Assembly: GCF_014384885.1 (NCBI RefSeq)
Contig: NZ_JACRST010000012.1
Span: 22,672 to 86,671, forward strand
Direction of reading: 5' to 3'
DNA: 64,000 bases
Origin: Ligaoa zhengdingensis
GTDB lineage: Bacteria > Bacillota > Clostridia > Oscillospirales > Ruminococcaceae
Shown here piece after piece: positions 52,773-60,039 of this stretch. The translations under genes and the position numbers were made by a program. Position 1 is the first letter of the stretch. Each line of letters starts with the position of its first letter. Under the pieces are notes generated by a model. It was not told where the DNA came from. It worked only from the letters and a program-made list of their open reading frames with translations, and ran no database searches.

Positions 52773-52860
52773 GAAGGATATGGTCTCCTCTCGTACAGTT
52801 GGTGTGTGGTAATTCAACTATAACCGATGAGTCCTTATCCTTCATCCTTTTTCTTCATCT

Positions 52861-52885
52861 GTCCAATATCTATTGTACTCCTACA
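52861..52885 (-). repeat. IS terminal inverted repeat (N-terminal side)
   Basis: On the minus strand TGTAGGAGTACAATAGATAT then TGGAC. TGTAGG and ATATTGGAC are shared with the other IS end at 46534-46558. Confidence 0.75.
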
Positions 52886-52911
52886 ATTTTTCGGCCGATA
52901 ATTCGTAAATT
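52886..52911 (-). repeat. 26-bp target duplication of the IS, copy 2
   Basis: On the minus strand AATTTACGAATTAT-CGGCCG-AAAAAT, identical to 46559-46584. In IS orientation the two copies are direct repeats, as for a target duplication. It marks the right edge of the accessory region. Confidence 0.8.
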
Positions 52912-52915
52912 GTAT

Positions 52916-52944
52916 TTGGAAATCTGGAGAAAATGGTGTATAAT
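52916..52944 (+). promoter_or_regulatory. Promoter of the sortase gene
   Basis: TTGGAA (52916-52921), 17 bases, TATAAT (52939-52944). It begins five bases after the IS target repeat, so the IS landed just upstream without destroying it. The leader to 53095 is 145 nt long with no named element. Confidence 0.65.
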
Positions 52945-53095
52945 GTTAATTGCGTTGTTCTGTTTGACAGCGCCCCAATCGGTGCGAAGATTTGGCCAAA
53001 AGGCAAATAAGTGCAACAAATTTGGCACTTTGCCGCACTATAGTAATACAGACGACCAGAATTGGTTCAATGATCAGATCAGGAGGCAAACAAAC

Positions 53096-55570
53096 GTGAG
53101 AATGCAACAACATCCCGCAGAGCCGAACGGAAGAAATCTGCCGCAGCGTCGCCCCCGCAAGAAAAAGGGGAATTTGATGCAGCGATTTGTCGAGAATTTT
53201 GTCCCCAATAAAAATGACAGCAAGGCCGACCTCATCCGTAAGATCGTACTGATTGTAGCGGTCATTGTTTTGATCGGGTCGGTGGTATACATCAGCAGTT
53301 ATTATGGGGAGTCCCACAGCAACCGGGAGAAGAATGCGGTGCTGCAAAGCATGTGGGAGGAGATCACCGGCGGCAATGTGGATGTGGACTCCATCGATGT
53401 CCCGGACGGTTACCCCACGGATTATCTCAAAAAATTTGCCCCGCTCTATGAACAGAACTCGGATATCGCCGGGTGGATCACCATTGCCGATTCTCAGGTC
53501 AATTATCCAGTGATGCAGACGAATAACAACACCGATTACGACCGCACCGATTTTGAAAAAAAGAGCAATCAGCACGGCATCCCATTTGTGGATTACCGCG
53601 TCAATCTGAAAAAGCCGAGCACAAATACCATCATCTACGGCCACAACATGACCGACGGCCAGATGTTTGGGGAACTGCTCAACTATAAATCATTGGCTTA
53701 CTATCAGCAGCATCCGCTCATTGATTTTGACAGTGTCTACAGTGAGGGCATGTACAAAATTTTCGGCGTGGTGGTCTGCAAGGCGGATGACCCCGAATTC
53801 AGCTATCACAACTTCATCGAAGCCAACAATAACCCCGCTAACATGAATATGGAGACTTTCATCACCAAAGTGCGCGAGCGTTCGCTCATCAACAGCACAG
53901 TGGATGTGAAAACCGACGACAAAATTTTGACCCTTTCGACCTGCGATTACTCCTTCCGCGACCCTGTCACCAACCAGCGCATCGCCCGTTTTGTCATCTT
54001 TGCGCGTAAGGTACGCACCGGCGAAGCGGAGACTGTGGATGTGGCCAACGCCAAGCTGAACGCCAATCCTGTGATGCCCGCTGAGTGGAGCCAGTACATT
54101 CAGAAGCAGCAGGCGGAGGAGCTCAAGCGCCAGCAGGAGGAAGAGGCGAATAAACAGTACGGCCCGATCCGCGAAGAGGCCAAAAAGTGGTTCACCGAGG
54201 CGGAGCTCGCCAACATCAAGGATGAAGACCTCGAAGTGGAGATCGCGCGCCGCAAGGAGACCATGTCCCATTATCTCGACAGCAACGAACTCGCTACCCT
54301 CACCGCAGAAGAGAAGTTGGCGCTGCTCAAAGAGCGCCAGGAGGGGGATGCCCTGCTGGATCAGGCGATCGACGCTATTTATGATAATCCCGATCTCGAC
54401 TGGATGTCCTCCAGCGAGGTGGAAGCCTTTGCAAGGGAACTGGTGAAGGTGGGCAAGAGCCAGTGGAACGCCAAGATGAAAGAGATGGCCAAGGCAGGGG
54501 AGATCGAACTCACGTTGGATAAGACCGCGCTTACGCTGATGGTGGGCGATAGCTATGAGCTGACGGCTGATACCTACGGCGGCAGTGGCAGCGTCACTTG
54601 GACATCGAGCAACGAGTCGGTTGCAAAAGTTTCGCGCGGCACTGTGACGGCGCGCAAAAAAGGAACTGCTACGATCACTGCGATTTACAGCGGCCGTACA
54701 GCGACCTGTAAGATCACGGTTACAGATGAAGAAGTGGTGGAGACCAGCATCTCCCTGCCGTCCTCTGTGGAAGTAGCGGTCGGCTCCACCGCGACCATCC
54801 ATGCTTCTGTCACCCCTGATGCGATAGCTGAAAAGGGTGTCACCTGGGCGATCACCAGCGGCAAGAACTACATCGAAGAGATCGATCACGACGGCTACGA
54901 GTTCCTAGTGAAGGGTGTCGTGGCTGGTAAGACTGCCAAGATCACGGCGACAACGAAGGACGGCAAGACGGCGACCTGCGAGATCAAAGTCGTGGAGGCC
55001 GCCGTGGAGAATACAATCGGTCTGAACAGCACATCGCTCAGCCTGAAAAAGGGCGAAACGGCGGTTTTGAAGGCCAACATCACTCCGTCGAACAGTGATG
55101 TGAAATGGAGCATTTCCGGAAGCGGCGTGACCATCGCGCCGAATGGTGCTGAGTGTACAGTGATCGCGGAACAGGATGGAGCGACTGCGGTTGTCACAGC
55201 GACTCACGGCAAGGATAGCAGCAAAAAGGCAACCTGTAATGTCTCTGTTTCTGATGCAGCTCCTTCGGAGATAATTCTGACATTGGATCAGACCAGCTTG
55301 ACGCTGGAGATTGGAAAGGAAGCGGTCCTCGTCGCATCTGTACAGCCAGCTGGTACTGCGGTCACTTGGGAGAGCAGTAGTCCATCGGTGGCAACTGTGA
55401 GCGATGGTATTGTCGTGGCGACAGGCGTGGGCGAAGCCACCATCACCGTGAAGGCGGGCGGCGTGTCCAAGACCTGTAAAGTGACAGTTGTGGAGGGCGG
55501 CGCCAGCCAGCCGGAAAACGGTAATTCGAGCATCGATGAAAGCGGAAACGGTGAGGTGCCGACCCTGTAA
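53096..55570 (+). CDS. Class B sortase fused to four Ig-like (Big_2) domains
   Basis: Membrane-anchored transpeptidase of 824 residues. A basic N-terminus and one membrane helix (about 43-65) precede the sortase domain (about 85-305). SrtB-type SDIAGWITIADSQVNYPVMQ lies near 125, catalytic His in IIYGHNM near 182, Cys283 in LSTCDYSF and Arg in QRIARFVIF near 298. A charged helical stretch (about 330-460) leads to four Ig-like domains (about 465-810), two ending KATCNVSV and KTCKVTV. GTG 53096 fits AGGAGG at 53081; the longer frame runs into non-coding DNA. No C-terminal anchor is seen. Substrates are not encoded nearby. The long extracellular tail is unusual for a sortase. Confidence 0.88.
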   Translation: MRMQQHPAEPNGRNLPQRRPRKKKGNLMQRFVENFVPNKNDSKADLIRKIVLIVAVIVLIGSVVYISSYYGESHSNREKNAVLQSMWEEITGGNVDVDSIDVPDGYPTDYLKKFAPLYEQNSDIAGWITIADSQVNYPVMQTNNNTDYDRTDFEKKSNQHGIPFVDYRVNLKKPSTNTIIYGHNMTDGQMFGELLNYKSLAYYQQHPLIDFDSVYSEGMYKIFGVVVCKADDPEFSYHNFIEANNNPANMNMETFITKVRERSLINSTVDVKTDDKILTLSTCDYSFRDPVTNQRIARFVIFARKVRTGEAETVDVANAKLNANPVMPAEWSQYIQKQQAEELKRQQEEEANKQYGPIREEAKKWFTEAELANIKDEDLEVEIARRKETMSHYLDSNELATLTAEEKLALLKERQEGDALLDQAIDAIYDNPDLDWMSSSEVEAFARELVKVGKSQWNAKMKEMAKAGEIELTLDKTALTLMVGDSYELTADTYGGSGSVTWTSSNESVAKVSRGTVTARKKGTATITAIYSGRTATCKITVTDEEVVETSISLPSSVEVAVGSTATIHASVTPDAIAEKGVTWAITSGKNYIEEIDHDGYEFLVKGVVAGKTAKITATTKDGKTATCEIKVVEAAVENTIGLNSTSLSLKKGETAVLKANITPSNSDVKWSISGSGVTIAPNGAECTVIAEQDGATAVVTATHGKDSSKKATCNVSVSDAAPSEIILTLDQTSLTLEIGKEAVLVASVQPAGTAVTWESSSPSVATVSDGIVVATGVGEATITVKAGGVSKTCKVTVVEGGASQPENGNSSIDESGNGEVPTL

Positions 55571-55582
55571 GAAAATCCAATC

Positions 55583-55624
55583 AAAAAATCCCCCGCAAGT
55601 CCATGAACTTGCGGGGGATTTTTT
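55583..55624. terminator. Bidirectional terminator
   Basis: AAAAAATCCCCCGCAAGT, loop CCATGA, ACTTGCGGGGGATTTTTT: an 18-bp perfect stem between the convergent sortase and ABC transporter genes. Confidence 0.9.
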
Positions 55625-55634
55625 CATAACCCTT

Positions 55635-56429
55635 TTAAACCAGGAGCATACGGTCGTTATCCAGCTTTTTGCCGCGCTTTTGTGAAAACATGTCGATCAA
55701 CTTCTCCACCGTCATATTTTCCCGTTCTTCACCCTTCAGGTCGAGGATGATCTCGCCTTCGTCCATCATAATCGTGCGATTGCCGAGCTCCAGCGCAGAT
55801 TGGATGTTGTGGGTGATCATCATGGTGGTGATGTGGTCCTTTTTTACAATGCGATCGGTCATTTCCAGCACCTTCACAGCGGTCGCGGGATCGAGCGCTG
55901 CGGTGTGTTCGTCAAGTAGAAGTAGACGCGGAGTGACGATGGTCGCCATCAGCAGGGTCACTGCCTGGCGTTGGCCGCCCGAAAGCAGCCCCATTTTGGT
56001 CTTGAGCCGATCCTCCAGGCCGAGGCCAAGTTCCGCAAGCCGATCCCTGAAATAGGCGACGTCGCTCTTTTTCACGCCGATGCCGAAGCCCCGGCGGGTT
56101 CCGCGCTGGTAACAGAGCGCGAGATTTTCTTCGATGGTCATGGAAGGCGCCGTGCTGCGCATCGGGTCTTGAAAGAGCCGCCCGATACATCTGGCGCGCT
56201 TGTATTCGGGAAGAAAGGTGTAATCTTGCCCGTCCAGATAAATCCGGCCGGTATCGCAGAGGAACGCACCCGCAATCGCGTTGAAGAGGGTGGACTTCCC
56301 CGCGCCGTTTCCGCCGATGATGGTGACGAAATCGCCGTCCTCCAGGGTCAGGTTGATATTTCTCAGCGCGACCTTGGCATTGGGGGTCTTGGCATTGAAG
56401 GTTTTTCCCACATTAGTGAGTTGCAGCAT
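55635..56429 (-). CDS. ABC transporter ATP-binding protein (tryptophan-type uptake)
   Basis: A 264-residue ATPase with GGNGAGKST near 39, the ABC signature LSGGQRQAVTL near 150 and LLLDEHTAALDP near 170. The His after Glu (where most have Pro) is common in this ATPase family. It ends the operon SBP-permease-ATPase and overlaps the permease gene by 17 bp. With ABC_sub_bind-type partners and a Trp-type T-box, it is best seen as the energy subunit of an amino acid (probably tryptophan) importer. Confidence 0.85.
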   Translation of the reverse strand: MLQLTNVGKTFNAKTPNAKVALRNINLTLEDGDFVTIIGGNGAGKSTLFNAIAGAFLCDTGRIYLDGQDYTFLPEYKRARCIGRLFQDPMRSTAPSMTIEENLALCYQRGTRRGFGIGVKKSDVAYFRDRLAELGLGLEDRLKTKMGLLSGGQRQAVTLLMATIVTPRLLLLDEHTAALDPATAVKVLEMTDRIVKKDHITTMMITHNIQSALELGNRTIMMDEGEIILDLKGEERENMTVEKLIDMFSQKRGKKLDNDRMLLV

Positions 56430-57423
56430 TCTGTTCGCCCGCCTTTCTCAGTTTGCGAATTTCCATCCGATCCTTGATGACCGGATAGGAGAGTGCCAAT
56501 CCCACGATAATGGAGGAGATCAGCTTGAGGTCGGAGGTGGAGACTTCGCCGTATCGGATGATAAAGCTCAACAGATGGTGGGAGAAGGAACCCTCGGCGG
56601 CGTTTGCCAGATAGGAGGAAAGCCGGTCAGCGGGGTTAAAGTTCAGCACAAACATAATGATGAGGCGGTAGAAGATCGAACCGATGACCACCGAAATGAT
56701 GTGCCACTGAAGGCTGCGCCCCAGGAAGAGCAGTACTTCGCCGATGATTAAGGAGGCCATCGCGATGACCACCATACCGATGCCCATGTTGATATCGGAG
56801 AATTGCTGATATTGTGCGATCAGCGCGCCGGAAAGACCCACGATAGCGTTTCCAAGGGAGAGGCCCACAGTTTTGGTGAAATCGGCGTTGATGGAAGAGG
56901 AGCGCACCATGTCCTCATTGTCTCCGGTCGCGCGGATGCTCAGGCCGAGCTGAGTCTTAAAGAACAGGGTCATTCCAAGGATAACCACCGCGATGAGCAG
57001 CAGGGGAAACAACAGCTTGGCATAGTTACCGAAGATCTGCTTCATGGGGTCAAACACGGTTGGAATATTGAGCAGTGAAACGTTGCCGCGCTTCTGCATG
57101 ATGCGCAGATTGATTGAGTACAGCCCTGTCATGGTCAGGATGCCCGCCAAGATGGGCTGAATCTTCATTTTTGTTTGCAGGAATGCGGTGATCAGCCCGG
57201 CGATTGCGCCAGCCAGAGCTCCGGCCAGCAGCCCCAAAAATGGTTGGCCCGCGAGGGTAATGATTGCGGAGCAGGAGGCGCCCAAGGTGAAGCTCCCGTC
57301 CACTGTGAGGTCGGGGATGTTGAGGATGCGGAAGGACACAAAAATCCCCAATGCCATAAATCCATAGATAATGCCCAGTTCGATCGAACCTTGCCAGGCC
57401 ATCAGATTCATAAATTGTTCCAT
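56413..57423 (-). CDS. ABC transporter permease (tryptophan-type uptake)
   Basis: Inner membrane subunit of 336 residues, 8-9 helices, of the BPD_transp_2/LivH-like group. Landmarks: LGIIYGFMALGIFVSFRILNIPDLTVDGSF (F-R-I-L-N-I-P-D-L-T near 32-41), LAGILTMTGLYSIN near 92 and RATGDNEDMVRSSSIN near 160. Start taken at ATG 57423; AAAGGA directly abuts it, so the ATG at 57411 is an alternative. Between this gene and the substrate-binding gene lies a 12-bp hairpin. Confidence 0.85.
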   Translation of the reverse strand: MEQFMNLMAWQGSIELGIIYGFMALGIFVSFRILNIPDLTVDGSFTLGASCSAIITLAGQPFLGLLAGALAGAIAGLITAFLQTKMKIQPILAGILTMTGLYSINLRIMQKRGNVSLLNIPTVFDPMKQIFGNYAKLLFPLLLIAVVILGMTLFFKTQLGLSIRATGDNEDMVRSSSINADFTKTVGLSLGNAIVGLSGALIAQYQQFSDINMGIGMVVIAMASLIIGEVLLFLGRSLQWHIISVVIGSIFYRLIIMFVLNFNPADRLSSYLANAAEGSFSHHLLSFIIRYGEVSTSDLKLISSIIVGLALSYPVIKDRMEIRKLRKAGEQNAATH

Positions 57424-57477
57424 TCCTTTCGTGCGCGGGTTGCGCGGATCATTTTTCGGAGGGGCAAAGCGCGAATG

Positions 57478-57508
57478 CCGGCCAGCCGATCAAAATTCGG
57501 CTGGCCGG
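57478..57508 (-). other. Intercistronic hairpin
   Basis: CCGGCCAGCCGA pairs with TCGGCTGGCCGG (12 bp) without a T-run on the minus strand. A likely mRNA stabiliser that keeps the binding protein more abundant than permease and ATPase. Confidence 0.55.
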
Positions 57509-57534
57509 GCAGATAGGGTGCAGTTTTTATGAGA

Positions 57535-58521
57535 TCACTGCTCCTGGCCAGTCTTGACCAGTTGTGCGTTTGCCTTGATGTCGTCGGGGATGGTGACGCC
57601 GAGCGCAGCCGCGGTGTCCTCATTGATGATGGTACCGAAGTTGCTGAGCACCTCCACTGGAATCTCCGAGACAGGCGTGCCAGACAGAATCTTTTGAGCC
57701 ATTGCAGCGGTCTGCTTACCAAGCTGCGTGTACTCGATGCCGACCGTGGCGAAACCGCCGTCGATCACCATGGAATCCGCGCCCACATAGACTGGCATCT
57801 TGGCTTGCAGCGCGACATCCGCAAGAACAGGCATAGCCGATGCGATGGTATTATCAATAGAAACATAGAATGCATCACACTGTCCTACCAGGCTCTGCGC
57901 CGCCTGCTGCAGCTCGGAAGTATTCGTGATCGACGCCTCAGTGTAAGGGATGCCGTTGTCATCGCAGTATTTTTTTGCTTCTTCGATCACAGACATGGCG
58001 CTGACTTCGCTGGTGCAATACAGGAACCCGTATTTCTCTACATCCGGGGTGAGCTTTTTGGAGAGCTCAAACACCTGTTCCACCGGGATCGCGTCGGAGG
58101 TTCCGGTGGCGTTTCCGTCGGGATGCTCCAAATCGGTCATCAGATTGGCAGCGATGGGGTCGGTGACGGCTGAGAACAGCACCGGAATATCTTTGGTGGC
58201 TGCGGCCGCAGACTGCGCCGAGGGGGTAGCGATGGCCACGATCAGGTCAACCTTATCCGAGACAAACTTCTGCGTGATCGAATTGAGCGTGGCCTGGTCG
58301 CCCTGCGCGTCTTTATAGTCGATTTCCACCTTGTCGTCGGTATAGCCCAAGGAGGCGAGCTCCTCCAGGAAGGATTCCCGGATGGTGGTGAGGGAGGGGT
58401 GCTCCATAATTTGAACAATGCCGATCTTGAGCTTTTTGGAGGTCGCCGGGGAAGCTGCACAGCCGGAGAAGAGTGTTGCAATCATCAGAACCGATACAAC
58501 AATAGCCATAACCTTTTTCAT
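57535..58521 (-). CDS. ABC transporter substrate-binding lipoprotein (TrpX-like, ABC_sub_bind family)
   Basis: A 328-residue binding protein with a lipoprotein signal peptide MKKVMAIVVSVLMIATLFSGC; the lipobox LFSGC puts the mature Cys at 21. Mature-domain landmarks: GIVQIMEHPSLTTI near 38, PVLFSAVTDPIAA near 120 and VYVGADSMV near 253. This is the ABC_sub_bind (PF04392-type) family, which includes TrpX of streptococci. ATG 58521 has GAAGGAG nine bases upstream; an upstream in-frame ATG is less well placed. Controlled by a T-box with UGG specifier, so the ligand is probably tryptophan. Confidence 0.87.
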   Translation of the reverse strand: MKKVMAIVVSVLMIATLFSGCAASPATSKKLKIGIVQIMEHPSLTTIRESFLEELASLGYTDDKVEIDYKDAQGDQATLNSITQKFVSDKVDLIVAIATPSAQSAAAATKDIPVLFSAVTDPIAANLMTDLEHPDGNATGTSDAIPVEQVFELSKKLTPDVEKYGFLYCTSEVSAMSVIEEAKKYCDDNGIPYTEASITNTSELQQAAQSLVGQCDAFYVSIDNTIASAMPVLADVALQAKMPVYVGADSMVIDGGFATVGIEYTQLGKQTAAMAQKILSGTPVSEIPVEVLSNFGTIINEDTAAALGVTIPDDIKANAQLVKTGQEQ

Positions 58522-58620
58522 CACATAAAACTCCTTCAAAATATCAATTTTGTTGGTTTGATTTCAAAGGCCGGGGCGGTAGAGGCTGCTCCCTTCGTGT
58601 GCACATCCAAAAGGAACAAC

Positions 58621-58885
58621 AAAAAACACCTGTCCTCTTGCAAGGACAGGTGTAAAACCTGCGGTACCACCTTGATTGATACAAATTGTATCCACCTTTA
58701 CGGAATGCCAACACATCCCTCACCCTGTAACGTGGGTTTAACGTCGCAATATACTAAGCGCTCTTGCGCTGTTCCTTGCGCCCTCGGTGGTCCATTTGTC
58801 CATCCCGCTCTCTACCGGATTCCAGCATCCCCGGCTCTCTGTCAGTGCGCTGACGGTTTTATCTCCACCTCATTGGTTTTTATCA
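58621..58885 (-). promoter_or_regulatory. T-box leader (Trp specifier) of the ABC transporter operon
   Basis: On the minus strand the T-box sequence AAGGTGGTACCGCAGG (bulge motif GGTGGTACCGC at 58671-58661) is followed by the terminator ACACCTGTCC / GGACAGGTGT with TTTTTT (58653-58621). Stem I base GGTGG (58869-58865) pairs with CCACC just after a loop that contains AAATGGA. The codon next to the stem is UGG (58794-58792), specifying tRNA-Trp. Uncharged tRNA-Trp should stabilise the antiterminator and turn the operon on. Confidence 0.88.
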
Positions 58886-58913
58886 TTAAACCACATTTGT
58901 ATGAGTTTGTCAA
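58885..58913 (-). promoter_or_regulatory. Promoter of the T-box operon
   Basis: Minus strand: TTGACA (58913-58908), 17 bases, TTTAAT (58890-58885), right before T-box stem I. Confidence 0.8.
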
Positions 58914-58924
58914 GTAAGAATTTG

Positions 58925-59752
58925 TCACGAATTGAGCGCCAGGGTCGCCACAATGGGAAAATGGTCGGACGGAAACCGGCCGTTCTCATTTGTGCGGTCG
59001 ACATAGGCGTCAAGGATGGTAAATTCATCCGAAACAAAAATATAGTCGATCGGGGCGCGATCGATCAGCCGAGAGAGCAGCCCTTGGGAATGGAACCCGT
59101 GGTGGGTGTTTTTAATCTGATCCTTGCAGTGGGCATAGACGTCGTTTAGATGCACATTGTCGTAAGAATGCCGGTTTTCACGCAGGATGCGGATGGGCTT
59201 GCTGTTCGGTTTGGCGTTCATATCGCCCATTAGGATGGTGGGCATCGGCTTTTCCCGGCTCAATTCGCTCATGGTGCGCAGGATGATGTTGACGCCCAGA
59301 ACCCGTGCCATACCGCAGATATGGTCGAAATGGGTGTTGAAGACGCGGATGGTGCGGTTGAGCGACTTGACATACACCTCGGCAACTGTACAGATGCGCG
59401 GGAAGAAGGAATAGTAAGCGCGGCTGACCTCGTCCTCGTTCTTTTTGGAAAGCCAAAAGGTGCGGTAGAAATCGACGTCGGCGTCGGCATTTTTGATGAT
59501 GATATCGGAATGCTCGTCACCTTTCTCGCGGGTGCCGTTGTAGCGCCCCCAGCCCAATACCGTGTAATTTTTTAAGAGGCGCTGCACATCCTGGCGCATC
59601 TTGGGCAGCAGCTCCTGCACACCGATGATGGTCGCGCCGGATTCCCGAATCAACCGGGTGGCAAACTCCTTGCGGAAGTCCCAGCGGTTTGCCTTGTCGT
59701 GCTTAAAATCTGCACGGAGATTGAAGGATATAATTTTGATGCTTTCGGTCAA
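58925..59752 (-). CDS. Endonuclease/exonuclease/phosphatase family protein
   Basis: Mg-dependent phosphoesterase fold, 275 residues from TTG 59752, which follows GAGAGGTGAG; the ATG at 59770 would place that site inside the gene. Motifs in order: ISFNLR near 8, GVQELLPKM near 46, THFDH near 141, MGDMNAKPNS near 173, and SDHFPI near 263. No signal peptide or membrane segment, so cytosolic. Substrate (DNA, phospholipid or nucleotide) cannot be told. It stands alone upstream of the T-box operon. Confidence 0.82.
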   Translation of the reverse strand: MTESIKIISFNLRADFKHDKANRWDFRKEFATRLIRESGATIIGVQELLPKMRQDVQRLLKNYTVLGWGRYNGTREKGDEHSDIIIKNADADVDFYRTFWLSKKNEDEVSRAYYSFFPRICTVAEVYVKSLNRTIRVFNTHFDHICGMARVLGVNIILRTMSELSREKPMPTILMGDMNAKPNSKPIRILRENRHSYDNVHLNDVYAHCKDQIKNTHHGFHSQGLLSRLIDRAPIDYIFVSDEFTILDAYVDRTNENGRFPSDHFPIVATLALNS

Positions 59753-59970
59753 CGCCGGCTCACCTCTCAATGAATATCAAAAAACATTCTAATGGGTACT
59801 TTAACATAGTCACGGCCGGAAGTAAAGGCGGGTTCGATTGATTTCAGAAAATCTTAAGGATTTTGTAAACAGTTGTTTCCAGCCGGGCCAAATCGTATGC
59901 AATCTTGCAATCCAGATTCTGAATATAACGTGAACTTTTGTGGAGAAGAATGGCGTGTTGAAAAGGGTTA

Positions 59971-59979
59971 TGTTATAAT
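59971..59979 (+). promoter_or_regulatory. Extended -10 promoter for the membrane protein gene
   Basis: TGTTATAAT, about 60 bp upstream of the TTG start at 60040. The 59753-60039 gap shows nothing else. Confidence 0.55.
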
Positions 59980-60039
59980 AATCACAAAGCTCACAGAAAA
60001 AATCCAGGTGATATCACCGATAAAGGAAGGATTTCAACC

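Noticed and set aside
37600..52900. Toxin-antitoxin, restriction-modification or phage-defence genes in the accessory region
   Set aside because: I looked for them among the small and regulatory ORFs and found none with recognisable domains.
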